64,000 nt of DNA, taken from assembly GCA_963691705.1 (NCBI GenBank), contig OY829546.1, positions 35,868,040 through 35,932,039 of the forward strand, in the 5' to 3' direction. Below are positions 1 through 11,950 of the stretch, piece by piece. The stretch is from Viola odorata (lineage: Eukaryota > Streptophyta > Magnoliopsida > Malpighiales > Violaceae). Each line of letters begins with the position of its first letter. Within the stretch, counting starts at the first letter, position 1. The position numbers were made by a program, and so were the translations under genes. The notes below the pieces were generated by a model. It was not told the DNA's origin. It saw only the letters and a list, made by a program, of their open reading frames with translations, and made no database searches.

Positions 1-25
1 TTCTGTGAAGATTTCCTGCAACTTG

Positions 26-484
26 ATGGCTGACTCATACTCCATGGATTTTCCAGAACGTGAGTCTCCGCGCACTCCTCCTACTTCTCCGGATTCCGAC
101 GATCCTTCTCCTCCGCGACTCAAAAGGCAGTTTCCTCGACGCAAGGGTCGCAAGAGATCAAAGAGGAAGCTTTCTGAAACATTTGACGTCAGCCGCGACA
201 CCCCTACTGTGCGGAGGGGCGACGAGCTGTTTACACATATGAACCATTTTATGTCAGGGGGAGAAGTCCCTTCTGACGATGCTGGGTCTGAGGCTACGAC
301 CTCCGCCGTTAAGGAGAGTTCATGCACTACTCCTACGAAGGGGAAAAGTCCCTTGGAGGACCCCCCGTCAAAACTGGGTCAAGAGAAAAGGGTTGACGAA
401 CCTTTCCTTTTTTTCAATGGGGACCCGCCGTCTTCGGATGGAGACGACTTCTACTGGCCTTCTTATTGGCTTGATGAAGATTAA
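26..484 (+). CDS. aORF3 of element L: small basic/acidic protein, antisense to gag-pol
   Basis: About 152 residues from the Met that aligns with aORF3 of element R (61637-62056, minus); an in-frame Met lies seven codons upstream at 5. Both proteins start MADSY and share an acidic Ser/Pro stretch (PPTSPDSD) at about residues 18-28. A basic, nuclear-localisation-like cluster follows (L: RRKGRKRSKRK). The tails are acidic and aromatic (L: DDFYWPSYWLDED). The middle is low complexity and poorly conserved. No catalytic motif, signal peptide or membrane segment is visible. A small nuclear or nucleic-acid-associated protein is an inference from composition only. It is intact here although the rest of L is decayed. 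Function unknown. Confidence 0.55.
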   Translation: MADSYSMDFPERESPRTPPTSPDSDDPSPPRLKRQFPRRKGRKRSKRKLSETFDVSRDTPTVRRGDELFTHMNHFMSGGEVPSDDAGSEATTSAVKESSCTTPTKGKSPLEDPPSKLGQEKRVDEPFLFFNGDPPSSDGDDFYWPSYWLDED

Positions 485-899
485 TATACGCGCCAAGCAT
501 TATTGTAGATGTCGTATGGCTTTTTCATGAATGAAATAACATTTTCGTTTTCTTTCCTTTGTTGTTGTGCTCTTGCGTTAACTCTGCAATCATTGTGTAG
601 TTAACGCCAAGCGGTTGGTTACCGCTCCACGTAACTGTCTTTTTAACTTCTTGTTGTTAACTGCCCTCTTCTTCTAGAGATATAACTGCTGGGCTTTAAA
701 TGTTCTTCTGATACCTATCCATATGTCATTTTCAGTTTACGCGTGTTTCGTTCTGATTGGCCACTTAGCCACCTTCGTCAAGTTTGACCTTTAAAAGGAA
801 ATAACTTCTTTCTTCTCAAACTTTTAAACACATTTTGAATTTTCTCTGCTATTCTCTACTCTTCTTCTTTCTGGAAGAAAAATTTCCGCGACCGCTCAT
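485..899 (+). promoter_or_regulatory. Spacer and putative promoter of L aORF2
   Basis: An ACGCGTGT site at about 739-746 lies some 45 bp before a TATA-like CTTTAAAAGG at 789-798, followed by a pyrimidine-rich leader. In R the matching spacer has CACGTGT and then CTTTATAAGG in the same order and spacing. The block ends where Athila A begins (900). The promoter role is inferred from motif and position conservation. Confidence 0.45.
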
Positions 900-2494
900 T
901 GATAGCATGTCTTTATTGTAGGTTTTTCTATCTTATTTCTAGCATTTTCGAGGGCAAGATACTTCTGATTTGCCCTTTTTCCCATCTTTTTGCAGATCAG
1001 AGCCTATAGGGAGAAAAGAGCGAAAACGAGCATTAAAGGAAGGATTTCTGGAGAATTGAAGATCGAGGTCTAGAAGAGCAGAAGTCATCGAGCCCGCGAC
1101 GCTAACCAGACCAGTGACCAGTCTCATGCCCTCGACTCACCTGCGTCAGATCAGAGATCGAAAGCCAAAGGAAGGAATCCCAAACGCTTCCAGAAGATTC
1201 TAGAAGATTCCAAAATATCCTCTGCCAAGGACGTGGTCCCCCTGTGTGTTGGCGTCCTCCCAAGCGCTGGCACCCTCTCTCCCTTAGCTCTAGTTTTGTC
1301 TCCTAGCTAGTTTTAGCCTATATAAGATTAGCTTTAGGGTTTTTGTAAAGGAGGCTGACTTAAGACACTAAAAATATCACTCTTTCTTTTACCCTAATTT
1401 CTAGGGATTTTTATTCTCTTGGATTTTGGAGTAGCCGCCAGTTTTATAAAGGGAGAAGCTTTTCTCCTTTGATTTATTAAATCATTTACCGGTTTCCTCT
1501 AATCCTTTTCTTTACTCTTTCTTGCATGATATTTATTATCTACTGTTCATATCTTGTTATGAGTAGCTAAATACCATCCTCTTACTAAAGGGTGTTTCAA
1601 GTGTTGCAAGGTTTAGTTAAGAGGCCTAATGTGTGCTTAATATATCCTCTTGTCATATTCAATCATTTATCATTTTAATCCATGCTCATTTTAGAACTGT
1701 TGAGGGCTTGATCAACTGTCAATATTTCTGCATGAGTAATATCATTCTCTTGGTTATAACTGATGCGAATCCTTGAGATATAGTAGACACCTAGTGTAGA
1801 CATCGCGAGAGGTCTTTCGTCTAGGGGTATTTGATTGTTTAGGTTATGTGATGCGAGCTTGACAAACTGAGATGTCACGCCCTAGATCTGTCTTGCCTCC
1901 ACTTCATGGGCGTTTTGAGTAGTGCCTCCCCGCATTTGTACCTGGGAGGACAGTGAAACTTCAAGGCCACCTCATATGTGGAAACGGGGGGTGGCTTCTA
2001 CCTGCGAAGGTGAGTAGGGAGTCTACCTGGAAACATGGCTCCTATATAGCAGGTCTGTGCTTGAGTTTGGAATATGTTCGAGCCCATGATTAACTAACCT
2101 GGAATGCAACCCGAGAACATCTATTGCTAAGATTACTTCCCATCTAATTTACATCGCTCTTATTGCTTTTCTTGCCCTCGAATACATTTTGTTATCTTAC
2201 CCTCGACTGTGTTTTATTTTCGTGCCCCCGAATGCTTGTTACTTTTATGATTGCGGTTTATATATTTACTTATCCGTCTTGTTAGCTCCCATAACTGCGT
2301 CAATTAATTCGTTAATCGACAAAAACTTCCCCCAGTGTTTCTTAACTGTATTCTGTTGCATTTGTCCCTTGTCATACATCTTTATTAACATTTTATTCCT
2401 TCAATCTCTATGGTTCGACCCTATCTTGCCCTGTACACATTTATTTGTGCATTTAGGCATCAGGAAAATATTTAATACATTTGAGTGACGATCA
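900..2494 (+). repeat. 5' LTR of Athila A
   Basis: Starts TGATAGCATG and ends GATCA, six bases before the GGCGTCGTTGCCGGGGA stretch of the primer site. Length 1595 bp, similar to the 1532-bp LTR of Athila C; both starts have the same look (TGATxGCAT). The 3' partner is deleted, so neither the target duplication nor LTR divergence can be used. The start rests on similarity to C and the change from L sequence. Confidence 0.7.
1318..1326 (+). promoter_or_regulatory. TATA box of Athila A LTR
   Basis: CTATATAAG lies about 420 bp into the LTR, followed by GC-poor leader sequence; it suits a U3/R promoter reading toward gag. Position and motif only. Confidence 0.5.
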
Positions 2495-2499
2495 AATTT

Positions 2500-2517
2500 T
2501 GGCGTCGTTGCCGGGGA
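2500..2517 (+). other. Primer-binding site (tRNA-Asp) of Athila A
   Basis: TGGCGTCGTTGCCGGGGA matches the complement of the plant tRNA-Asp(GTC) 3' end at 17 of 18 positions. The single change is C to T in a CpG. tRNA-Asp priming is usual for Athila elements. Confidence 0.85.
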
Positions 2518-2549
2518 TTGAACGGTACTAATTCTGTTTTTATTTTTGT

Positions 2550-4000
2550 ATGACCAGGAGATCTGCTCCAGACCTACTCCCTCTAGACCTCGAATTGACC
2601 AGAACGGAAAGAGGACTTCGATGGCAAGCTAGAGGACCATCTACTCAGCGTAGAATAATCCCACATCCTGCCCTCGACGGATCCCCTTCCAATCTGGCCG
2701 GCCAGGACCGTCAGTTTTTCCAAGACCTAGCCTACCTCCATCATAGTCTCAAAAACCCGGAAGCCGCTCATCTCGATTTTCCAGCGATGGAAGACCATAA
2801 CGACCACATGCGTCACGAGGATCCATCACCACCACCTCCTCCAGCACAACAAACCATCGATAACTTCCATGCAACCCCTGACATGTTAAGTAGTTGCATT
2901 GACTGGCCCAACGTACCTCATGACTGCACTCTGAAGTCAACCGTGTTGCATCACCTCCCAACCTTTCGGGGGGTTCTCAAGGAAAATGCACTCCGCCATC
3001 TTCAACAGCTCCACTCTATCTGCGAGGCCATGAAACCTCCTAACGTCGGCATCGAGTAAGCCAAGTTGCGCGCCTTCCAGTGGTCTCTTAAAGATGATGC
3101 CCTCGACTGGTATTATGACCTACCTGCCAGATCCATTCATTCTTGGGCAGACATGTCTAAGATCTTCACCGAGAAGTATTACCCGACTTCTATTTCCAAC
3201 ACCACGCGCAAACAACTTGTCTCTATAGTCCAGAAGAAAGAGGAGACTCTAGCCCAGTATTATGAGAGGTTCTAGAAGATGCAATCTAGTTGTCCCTCCC
3301 ACAACCTTACGGAGCATGCCCTTGTTCAGTATTTTTGTGAAGGCCTCAAAGCCCACGATAATGCTTTGGTCAACGCTGTTGCCGACGGATCTCTAACTGC
3401 TCTCACCCCAGCAGCTGCTAAGCCGACGATAGAGCTCATGGCCAAGAATGCTTCTTCTGACCCTGCCAACAATCAAGGCCAAGATGTCTAGGTGGCTGCC
3501 TTGCAAAATCAGCTATCCTCCCTCATAGGGATGTTTCACAACTTCATAATAGGGTAATTTGTGCCTGTCAAGGCCTGCCAAATCTGTAATTTTATGGACC
3601 ACCCCACTGATGCATGCCCCCATATTCTAGACGAAATCCAAGTTAATGTTGCTGGACAGTATGTCCCGACTCCTTATGGTCAAAACTACAATCAGGGCTG
3701 GAAACAACCAAATCCAGGATGGGTTCCAAACCCTCAGCCTTCGGGGCCTAGCCATCAACAGCACCAGTAGAATCCGTATGGAAATCACCCTCCACCTCTC
3801 AACATGCAGAATTACAGACCTCGACCCACGTACCATCAGAATCAGTATCAATGTCAACCTCCCCAAGATCAGACTTTTGTCCTGCCCTCAAATACCGAGA
3901 TACCTAAGAATCCCGAATAGTAGAAAGAAATCGAGGAACTTAAGAAACAAATTAGCACTATGATGGGCCAAGTGAAAGAGTTAACAAATGAAGGGAGATT
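2550..4000 (+). pseudogene. gag: Athila A gag (broken)
   Basis: Opens with a Met-Thr-Arg start like Athila C gag. It then carries the retrotransposon-gag core, including a run aligned with the C stretch around 'AFPSSLEGGAQNWFYSLPH' (here 'AFQWSLKDDALDWYYDLPA'). A CCHC zinc knuckle follows at about 3570-3625 (C-x2-C-x4-H-x4-C: CQICNFMDHPTDAC). In-frame stops occur near 3058, 3273, 3489, 3555 and 3768. Gag would form the particle shell and bind genomic RNA. In intact relatives gag runs into pol in the same frame. Many stops fall where Gln or another C-containing codon is expected. No functional product is possible. Confidence 0.85.
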
Positions 4001-7000
4001 TCCACCTTAGACCGAAACAAATCCAAAGCACAATGTCTGTGTCATAACCCTGCGAAGTGGCACGACCTTGACACCCCCTACACATCCTGCCCACGATATT
4101 GCGAATTCTCCAGAGTCCAAACTCAAGCCGAGCCTAGAGCAAAACTTCCGAAAGTACCCAAGCTCGTCGAGGTCACGGAAGATAGAATTCGCTCTCTCAG
4201 AGGTTCACCAAGGAATGACCCCAATCCACCCGAATTCACCCAGGAATACATTCATAAGATTCTCGAGCCCCCATTTCCCTAAAGGCTTGTTAAGTCCAAA
4301 AAGGAGAAGGAAGACTGAGATATTTTTGAAATGTTCAGTAAAGTGGTTGTCAATATCCCTCTTCTCCAAGCAGTAAAGAATGTTCCTCGCTACGCCAAAT
4401 TCTTGAAACAACTATGCACGAACAAAAGTAAGTTTGCCGAAGTTAACAAGATTAGTGTAGGAGCCAACGCTTCTGCCCATATCCAGCGGAGGATCCCTCC
4501 AAAATGCAAGGACCAAGGAATGTTCATCATCCCCTGCCGGATTGGTACAGTCGACATCGTGAAAGCCATATGTGATCTAGGGGTAGGAATCAACGTCATA
4601 CCCTTGATCATCTATAACTGTCTAGGCCTCGAACCTCTCACACCTACAGACCTCACCATCCAGCTTGCTGATCGTTCTATCATCTATCCTGAAGGGATAA
4701 TCAAAGATGTTTTAGTACAAGTGGGCGAGTTCTTATTCCCAGCCGATTTCTATGTCATCGCAATGGAAAATGAAGACTCCACCAAGTCTACTGATGTTCT
4801 TCTAGGCCGTCCATTTCTGGCCACTGCCCGAGCAAAGATAGATGTTCATGATGCAACAATCTCCCTAGAGTTCGACGGAGAGATCATAAGATTCAATATG
4901 CTAGAAGCCATGCGATACCCCTCTGAATTCTCCAGTGTTAATTATATTGATGTTATTGATCTGTCTGTTGAAGAACTTGTTGAACTTCACTCTACTGACC
5001 CTTTACAGTTTGCCCTTGACAGGAGTCTAACACCAGCACTTCTAGATGTCGTGGCCTCGATAATTTCAACACCACCTGAGCTCCATTCTGTCGTCACTGC
5101 CCTAGAAGAGTGCGTTGTAGTCCAGTATGAGCCCCCAATGGTGTCCCCTAACCACTTAGATCATGTTACGTTGTCTCCATCTATTGATCAGGCTCCAGCC
5201 CTCGATCTGAAGCCATTGCCTTCTCATCTGAAGTATGCTTATCTAGGCCCCGATAACTCTCTACCGGTCATTATCTCCAACAAACTTAACAATCCTGAAG
5301 AATCCGAACTGATTTCCTTGCTTAAGGAATTTAGGCAAGCCATAGGCTGGACCATTGCAGACATCAAGGGCTTGTCGCCCGCTCTATGCACCCATCGTAT
5401 CCACTTGGAAGATGCTAGTAAGACTATCTGTTAGCCCCAGCGAAGGCTGAATCCACCCATGGTAGAGGTGGTCAGGAAGGAGGTTCTGAAATTGCTAGAT
5501 GTCGGGGTCATATATCCTATCTTTGATAGCCCATGGGTCAGCCCTATACAGGTCGTGCCCAAGAAAACTGGCATAACTTTCACCATCGGCCAAGATGGCG
5601 AATCCATTCCCACCCGAATCCAGAATAGGTGGCGAGTGTGCATTGACTACCGCCGACTGAATGCTGCCACTAGGAAAGATCACTTCCCTCTGCCCTTCAT
5701 TGATCAAATACTGGAACGTCTCGCGAGTAAAACTCACTACTGTTGTCTAGACTATTACTCCGGTTTCCACCAGATCCCAGTTGCCCCCGAAGACCAGGAA
5801 AAGACAACCTTCACATGCCCTTTCGGCACCTTTGCTTATAGATGCATGCCCTTCGGCTTGTGTAATGCCCCCGCCACCATTTCAACGTTGTATGGTGAGC
5901 ATTTTCTCCGAATTTGTTGAAAATGGAATCGAGGTATTTATGGATGACTTCACGGTCTATGGGAATTCCTTTCAAGAGTGCATGGATAAATTGAAGAAGT
6001 GTTTAGAGCGCTGCATAGAGACCAATCTTGTCCTTAATTTCGAGAAATGCCACGTCATGGTAGATCGAGCCCTCATTCTAGGTCACATTATCTCGGCCAA
6101 GGGAATCGAAGTCGACAAGGCCAAGATTGAGGTGATTGATTCCTTGCCTTATCCAGCATGCGTTCACGATGTGCGATCTTTTCTAGGGCACGCCGGTTTC
6201 TACAGACGGTTTATTAAGGATTTTTCCAAAATCGCCCAACCTATGTGTCATTTGCTCCAGAAGGAAGTCACCTTTGATTTCGATGAGAATTGCAAAGCAG
6301 CCTTTGAACTCCTAAAAAATAAGCTTATCTCAGCCCCAATCATTCGAGCCCCTAATTGGTCCTTACCTTTCGAGGTCATGTGTGATGCCAGCAATCAAGC
6401 TTTAGGCGCCGTTTTGGGTCAGAAGAAGGACAGGGAAACTTATGTGATCTACTATGCTTTCAAGTTATTAGACCCAACCTAGCAGAACTACACAAAAATA
6501 GAGAAAGAACTCTTGGCAGTACCTCCTAGGTACTCATGTGCTCGTATACTCAGATCATTCAGCCCTCAGATGCTTGTTGACAAAGGCCGATGCCAAGCCT
6601 CAACTCATTCGTTGGATCTTGTTGCTACAGGAATTCAATATCATGATCAAAGACAAGGCTGGAAAAGAAAATCTGGTAGTCGACTATCTAAGCAGACTTC
6701 CAGCCTAAGAAGACAATTCACTTGTGCAAATTCGAAATACCTTCCCAGACAAGCAATTGTGTCTAGCCCACGCTGTCCAGTTTCTATGGTTTTCAGACAT
6801 AGAAAATTTCTATGCCACTGGTACTTACCCCGCGGATGCTTCCCCATCGGGATGCACAAGAATCAGAAGGCAAGCTAAATATTACATTTGGGATAGCCCA
6901 TAATTATCGAAGCACTGCTCGGACCAGATCATACGCCGTTGTGTAACCATGGACGAGGTGCCCTCGATCCTTAAATTCTGCCATTCTGAAGGAGGACATT

Positions 7001-8080
7001 TTGCGGCCAAGAAAACTACCCTCAAGGTGTTAAAAGTAGGTCTATACTGGCCCACTATTTTTAAGGATAGCTACATGTATTATGCGTCGTGCCCATGATG
7101 CCAAGCCATGGGTAATATTGGGGCCAGGAATCAGATGCCTCTGACCGGTATCATTGTTTGTGAAATTTTTAAAATTTGGGGTATAGATTTCATGGGCCCA
7201 TTTCCCAATTCCTTTGGCAACATCTACATCCTTCTTGCCGTCGATTATGTTTCAAGATGGGTCGAGGCCAAGGCAACTCGAACAGATGACTCCAAAGTGG
7301 TAGTAAGCTTTCTACACACCAATATCTTCAATAGGTTTGGTATACCTCGAGCCCTCATAAGTGATCGGGGTACCCATTTCTGCAACCGTGTCGTGACCTC
7401 GCTCCTGACCAAGTGTGGAGTCCACTACAGAACATCTACTGCCTATCACCCTCAGACAAATGGCCAAGCCGAAGTGTCAAACCGTGAAATTAAGTCCATT
7501 ATAGAGAAAACGGTGAACCAATCCCGAAAGGATTGGAGTCTGAAATTGGATGACGCCCTCTGGGCATATCGGACAGCTTTCAAGACCCCGATTGGTATGA
7601 CACCATACAGACTCGTATATGGCAAGTCGTGCCATCTCCCAGTTGAGATAGAGCATAAAGCTTTCTGGGCCATCAGGAAAGTAAACACGGATCTCGAACA
7701 GGCTGGCCAGAATAGACGCTTGCAGATCCAAGAGCTGGAAGAGTTGAGATATGACGCTTACGAGAATGCCTTGCTCTACAAGGGCAAGACCAAGACATAC
7801 CATGACAGGAACCTTTGTCCCAAAACATTTTCCATTGGATAGAAAGTATTGTTGTATAACTCACGGTTGCGACTGTTTGCAAGAAAGCTCAAGTCTAAAT
7901 GGTCCGGACCTTTCGTGGTCATGACAGTTTTTTACCACGGGCAATCGAGATCCAGAATCCGACAACAGGAACAATCTTAAAATTCAATGGCCACAGGCTG
8001 AAACCCTTTTACGAAGGATTCAAGCCCTCGACTGTTGAGGACACGATGGTGGAACTTCCACATGTCGAGATCTAGATTTC
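4001..8080 (+). pseudogene. pol: Athila A pol: protease, RT, RNase H, integrase (broken)
   Basis: Domains in order: aspartic protease (CDLGVGINVI near 4570-4600), reverse transcriptase with FMDD (about 5938-5949), RNase H (MCDASNQALGAVLG near 6380-6420), integrase with the HHCC remnant near 6975-7110, and a DD35E core (GIDFMGP near 7175; ISDRGTHF near 7360; QAEVSNRE near 7470). Breaks: a stop at 5432-5434 in place of the Gln of '[10 protein letters not shown]', a frameshift near 5880, a stop at 6479-6481, a deletion and shift near 6520 in RNase H, loss of two residues in the zinc-binding HHCC region, and a stop replacing the residue before its last Cys. The integrase core (7108-7842) is still open. 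It aligns well with the intact pol of Athila C, which supports the family call. Confidence 0.9.
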
Positions 8081-8662
8081 TGAAATACGTCGAGGCCTCA
8101 ATGAGTAAACAGACCATACTGGAGGCATCCCGAATGTCGTTCCACTCCTTTCTAACTCTATCTCTTTTATCTTGTTATTTAAATTCAGATTTTTCCTTTT
8201 TATTTTTGACTATATTATTTTCCCTTTATTAGTTAAGATTTCTTTTCCTTATTTTTATCCCCTGATTTCTCTCTTTTTCCTTTTCCCAATCAATTTTATT
8301 CCCCTACAAATATTATCTTTCCACTTATCCCTTCCTTTTGTCTTTATCTTCCCTAACTACTCTCTCTTTTTAAATTTTAAAAAGGCAAGCGGCTGGGATC
8401 CGCGGGCCTGTGCTCTCTCTCCTGGTTCTAAGACGCCGCATCATTAAAGGAGACAAAGAAAAAGTGGCCCTAATTAATTCATTGTCAGTCACAGCAGCTT
8501 TTTGCAACACGCTCCCCCTCGTCTTTTCTCCTTCTCTCTTCCAGCTATCACCCACTTTCCTTCTCTCACAAACATACAATCACTTCACCACTGACCCGTC
8601 ACCATCACAAGCAAGCCTATCTCTCTCTATCTCTCCAACCTCACCAAACTCACTCTTCCCTG
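8081..8662 (+). other. Athila A post-pol spacer and leader remnant
   Basis: A T- and pyrimidine-rich stretch (8170-8370) precedes a GC-richer, then C/T-rich segment rich in CTCTCT and TCTCACAAACA, resembling a plant 5' leader. In Athila C the equivalent interval (35095-35610) leads into the env-like gene. Here the gene itself is missing. No ORF of interest. Confidence 0.5.
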
Positions 8663-8935
8663 AGGTGGAATGACGCATATGCGCAGTCGTTCTGGCAGAA
8701 GTTTCAGGGCTTTGAGGAGATTATGGCTGACTAGAAGAGCGGTTTCTTCATCGTCGAACTGCCTTCTCATTTGTGGCGGGGGGGTTTTATCGAGAAATTA
8801 CTAGTGCCGACTGGGTAAAGCCAGTAGTGTTATCTAGAAACGAGTTGGCTCAGGCTAACGCCTTACTAGAGATAGATACATCCTTTTGCATTCGAGAGTT
8901 CGCTTTGTACAGACGCTTGGAAGAGTGCGTTATAG

Positions 8936-9000
8936 GTAAGTTTTCTTATTCTCGTGTTATCACTTTGATTTGTTTGTGTTCTAACACGGTTTATTGGCAG
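8936..9000 (+). other. Intron of L aORF2 (GT-AG, 65 bp)
   Basis: Donor GTAAGTTTTC and acceptor TTATTGGCAG join codon phase 1. R aORF2 has a 66-bp intron at the same codon with the same donor GTAAGTTTTTC. The flanking peptide (ECV before; TEG after) matches in both, so this is a real spliceosomal intron on the strand antisense to gag-pol. Confidence 0.8.
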
Positions 9001-9239
9001 AAAACACTGAGGGTTAACCATCCGGAGGGAATAACGTTCCCCTAAAAGTGGTACCGCTCCAAACGCTACCGGCTTCTCCACCATCTAGGGGCTCCAGTTG
9101 TCAGAATGTTCCGTTAAAGAAGAGGAGAACTAAAGCGGTCGCAGGAAGGGGACGGGGTATTTCTGCCCAAACATCGCGCTTTCTCAAAAATTGGTTACCG
9201 GTTAGGGGCAGAGGAGTAAATTTGGGCCCACCCGTAACT

Positions 9240-9437
9240 AGGATAGTCAACAGCGATAGCGAGGAGATGGATACTAATACAGATCTTCGTCAAGCCTCCA
9301 CAACTAGGCTAGTTGACAGCGATAGCGAGGAGATGGATACTGATACCAATCTTCGTCAAGCCTCCACAACTAGGCTAGTTGACAGCGATAGCGAGGAGAT
9401 GGATACTGATACCAATCTTCGTCAAGCCTCCACAACC
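9240..9437 (+). repeat. 66-bp in-frame tandem triplication in L aORF2
   Basis: Three 22-residue copies (units begin R-I/L-V-N/D-SDSEEMDT and end LRQASTT), the last two almost identical. Element R has one copy (MIDSDSESMDAGSELRHAT), so the expansion happened in L. The unit holds acidic SDSEE motifs of casein-kinase-2 type. Confidence 0.9.
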
Positions 9438-10583
9438 CAACGAAAGAAACTCAGAATAGAGAAAGATGGGCAGGCTACTGGGGTTTCTTCTGAGAATGCT
9501 GACAGGGTCCCTCCTGTGAGGGTTGACATTTCTACTGTGGTAAGTATTTCTCAAACAACCAAGGTTCCTGAGGTGACAGTTGTCGTTTCTCCAACCGCCG
9601 CTGAAGTTCCATTGGTAGCAGATTCACCTCCGTCGACTAACGCCCCCGACTCTCCTATTTCTTCCTGTATTCCAGATGTGGTGGTATCAGTTTCGAGTTC
9701 ATGCGGGCTTCCTGATTAGTTAGTAAGAGTTCCTCAACCAGTATTCTTTACTTCCATTCGAAACATTAGCGGTTCTATTGGCTGTTCTGCCCATTCTCTA
9801 GTCGCCGATCTTTCCTCTGAAGGGCCTCAAGGAGTTCCTTCTTATCAATTGAACCTGTCGAACTTTGGGATCGACGGGTTTTGTGCCCTAGGTGTGTCAG
9901 ACCCACTGTCGCGAGATCAACCGATGACGATCTTAGCATGCGAAATGTTTGGTACTCCAGAGGATGAGGAAAAGTTGTTACAGCTTCCTTCCAATATTCA
10001 ACGCGCACGCGTTATGAATAATTATTTGGCCACTTTCCGAGAGATGCATTACTTTATCAAGGCTCACAGTAGTAAATTTCAAAGTCTGCCCAACTCAAAA
10101 GAGCAGTTCGACCATACCTTGGCTAAAGTGAGGGAGTTAATACGGCTTCAGAATCGCACCCAGGCGGAATTAAAGGATTGTCGCGCTGATTTTGCGAGAG
10201 AAAAAACCAAAGGGAAAGCTAAAGTTGAATCCTTGGAGGCAGAGTTGGCGGTAGTTGAGAAGAAAATTTCGCTTCTTCATGAAGAGATATTATCCCGTGA
10301 TGCGGATTTGGCCAAGGTTCCATCGAAGATAAATTGGTGGAAGAAGAAGACCATGTAGGCTTTTACTGCCGGGTTTGCGGACTATTATCGTAGTAGCACT
10401 TTCGATCCTGCTAAGATAGCTGACTACGCCTCTGCGAAAATGAATGAGATCGATGAGAGCAAGGAGGGCTTTCTTTCTTCGGGAGAGGAAGAGGTAGATG
10501 ATGGTGACAATGCCGAGGCGACGTCGTTATCAGGTGATTCATATGCCAGGAAGGACGCGGGGGGTTCCGCTCCTCCTCCTTGA

Positions 10584-11171
10584 TTATTGCTTCTTTCTAA
10601 ATTCAAACATTGACGCCATTTGCTTTGTAATAACTAATAACGCTTGTATCTCCCTTTTTAAAGTAATACTTGATCTTTGTAGTATTACCTTCACTTCGCG
10701 TTACCTTGACGTTTGTCACTTGCGTTAATGCTTCGCATCACGTTTTCCTCAACTGTCGCATTATCGCATTTTCTTTAACTTGGGAATTGACTCCACTTTT
10801 TAGAGCATTTAATGCTCAAGATTCCCTCATTAATGTTGGGGAGGTAGTCATGATGGCTAATGCACACGTGTCTCTTCGTTAAAGAGCTAGAGATTAGCGT
10901 TTCCTATGGGATGATAAAATTGAAGCGTCATCTCGTTTCCTAAAATTATACTCATTGCTCGCTCTTTTCTTGCTGACGCGTCCTACATAACGACCGTTAC
11001 AACAGTCGTTTTAGTTAACCGCTAGGGTTATAAATTCTTTTGCGTGCTCTGTTTCCTTCTTTGGCTATTTCTCTTACTCCATAATCTTCCACAAGGCAAT
11101 TTACCTTTTTCTCTCCGCTCCGCCGTCTGACTATTCTTGATTTCTCTTTAGAAAGGTATTTCTTCTCTTCT
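10584..11171 (+). promoter_or_regulatory. Spacer and putative promoter of L aORF1
   Basis: CACACGTGTC at about 10863-10872 lies some 150 bp before GCTAGGGTTATAAATT at about 11021-11036, followed by a pyrimidine-rich leader to the ATG at 11172. R has the same two sites (GACACGTGTGTC; CTAGGGTTATAAAACCC) in the same order with nearly the same distances. The conservation supports a TATA promoter with a G-box. Confidence 0.6.
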
Positions 11172-11880
11172 ATGTCACTCTCCTTCTCTTTTTAGTCCCA
11201 ATCTGTTGGGGAGGAAAAAATTGAATAAATTGTTTCCACCATTACCTCTCCCGCTGTGCTCCGTCGGCGGTTGAATAGTTATAATGCCGGCACTAAATCA
11301 GTGGGGGGTTGTTCGGTCGAGGTTGCCCTTAATACACTCCATCTTAATAGTGAATTACCCGGCAACCGTAGGATTTTGTATGCCAAAATATTTAATTATT
11401 GTTTCCAGCTTCCTCTCGACCCTTTAGTGGCAGAATTGCTTTCTGAGTTTGATTTGAATGCTGCCCAGTTGAGCCCTAATGCTTATTGTGGTGTTTACGC
11501 CTTCATACAACTCTGTAGATATAAAGGAATTGAGTCTCCCTCTCTTTTATTGCTTCGTTCTTTGTTTCAACTGTATAATCATAGAGGCGTTATAGCGATA
11601 TGGCCACGTTATGACGATGACTCACTAAAGCCCTTTGCTTAGAAACTCCTGCACCTTGAGTCTTCTATTGACGCTTGGAAGAATGGGTTTTTTATAATCA
11701 TTCTGCCCCGCCCTTTGTGAAGGACTGGTTTCAATCAAAATATTAGGGATGGGGCTTGGGGTTGGCGGCAACCCCTTCCTTTGCCTGAGCAAGGTTGGTT
11801 GGACAAATTGCTCGAGTTGGAAATCAGCGTCCATACTCACAAACTTGCGTGCAGGACTGAGATTGGAGCTTGCATTGAGA

Positions 11881-11950
11881 GCGAGTATTTTACCATTTTC
11901 TTTATCATTCTAGGGGGAACTAACGCTGACGTTATCTCATGTTTGTGTAG
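11881..11950 (+). other. Intron 1 of L aORF1 (GC-AG, 70 bp)
   Basis: Phase-1 intron with a GC donor (GAGA/GCGAGT) and acceptor TTTGTGTAG. R has a 70-bp GT-AG intron at the identical codon and phase. The GC donor is either a tolerated GC-AG intron or decay of GT. Confidence 0.7.

Larger units (their letters stand above)
900..8662 (+). mobile_element. Element A: Athila-lineage Ty3/gypsy retrotransposon, 3'-truncated
   Basis: Plus-strand element with a 5' LTR (900-2494), a tRNA-Asp primer site, gag and pol. It stops about 600 bp after integrase, inside what looks like the leader of the env-like gene. No env-like ORF, polypurine tract or 3' LTR is present. Sequence homologous to R aORF2 resumes at about 8663. 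Relative to R, roughly 460 bp of L aORF2 (its 5' part) is also missing, so one deletion probably removed the A 3' end and the adjoining L sequence. Many TAG/TAA stops and at least two frameshifts indicate an old copy. The right boundary is uncertain by some tens of bases. Confidence 0.85.
8663..10583 (+). pseudogene. aORF2 of element L, antisense to gag-pol, spliced; 5' part deleted
   Basis: Aligns over its whole length with R aORF2 (58953-61205, minus). Exon 1 remnant (8663-8935) encodes the WRGGFYREITSADW/IREFA region of a domain like the plant 'putative gypsy-type transposon' family. Intron 8936-9000 follows. Exon 2 encodes a disordered Ser/Pro/Asp linker with a basic KKRRTK motif, a 66-bp repeat (9240-9437), a conserved block (SDPLSRDQP; REMHYFIKAHS) and a coiled coil (about 10090-10330) ending AKVPSKINWWKKKTM. 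In-frame stops: about 8731, just after the intron, 9717 and 10356. The N-terminal third is gone with the Athila A junction. Function unknown; a DNA- or chromatin-associated role would be a guess. Confidence 0.7.

Noticed and set aside
8400..8660. Captured host gene leader or promoter
   Set aside because: The matching position in Athila C has a similar leader before the env-like gene, so an element-derived leader is simpler.
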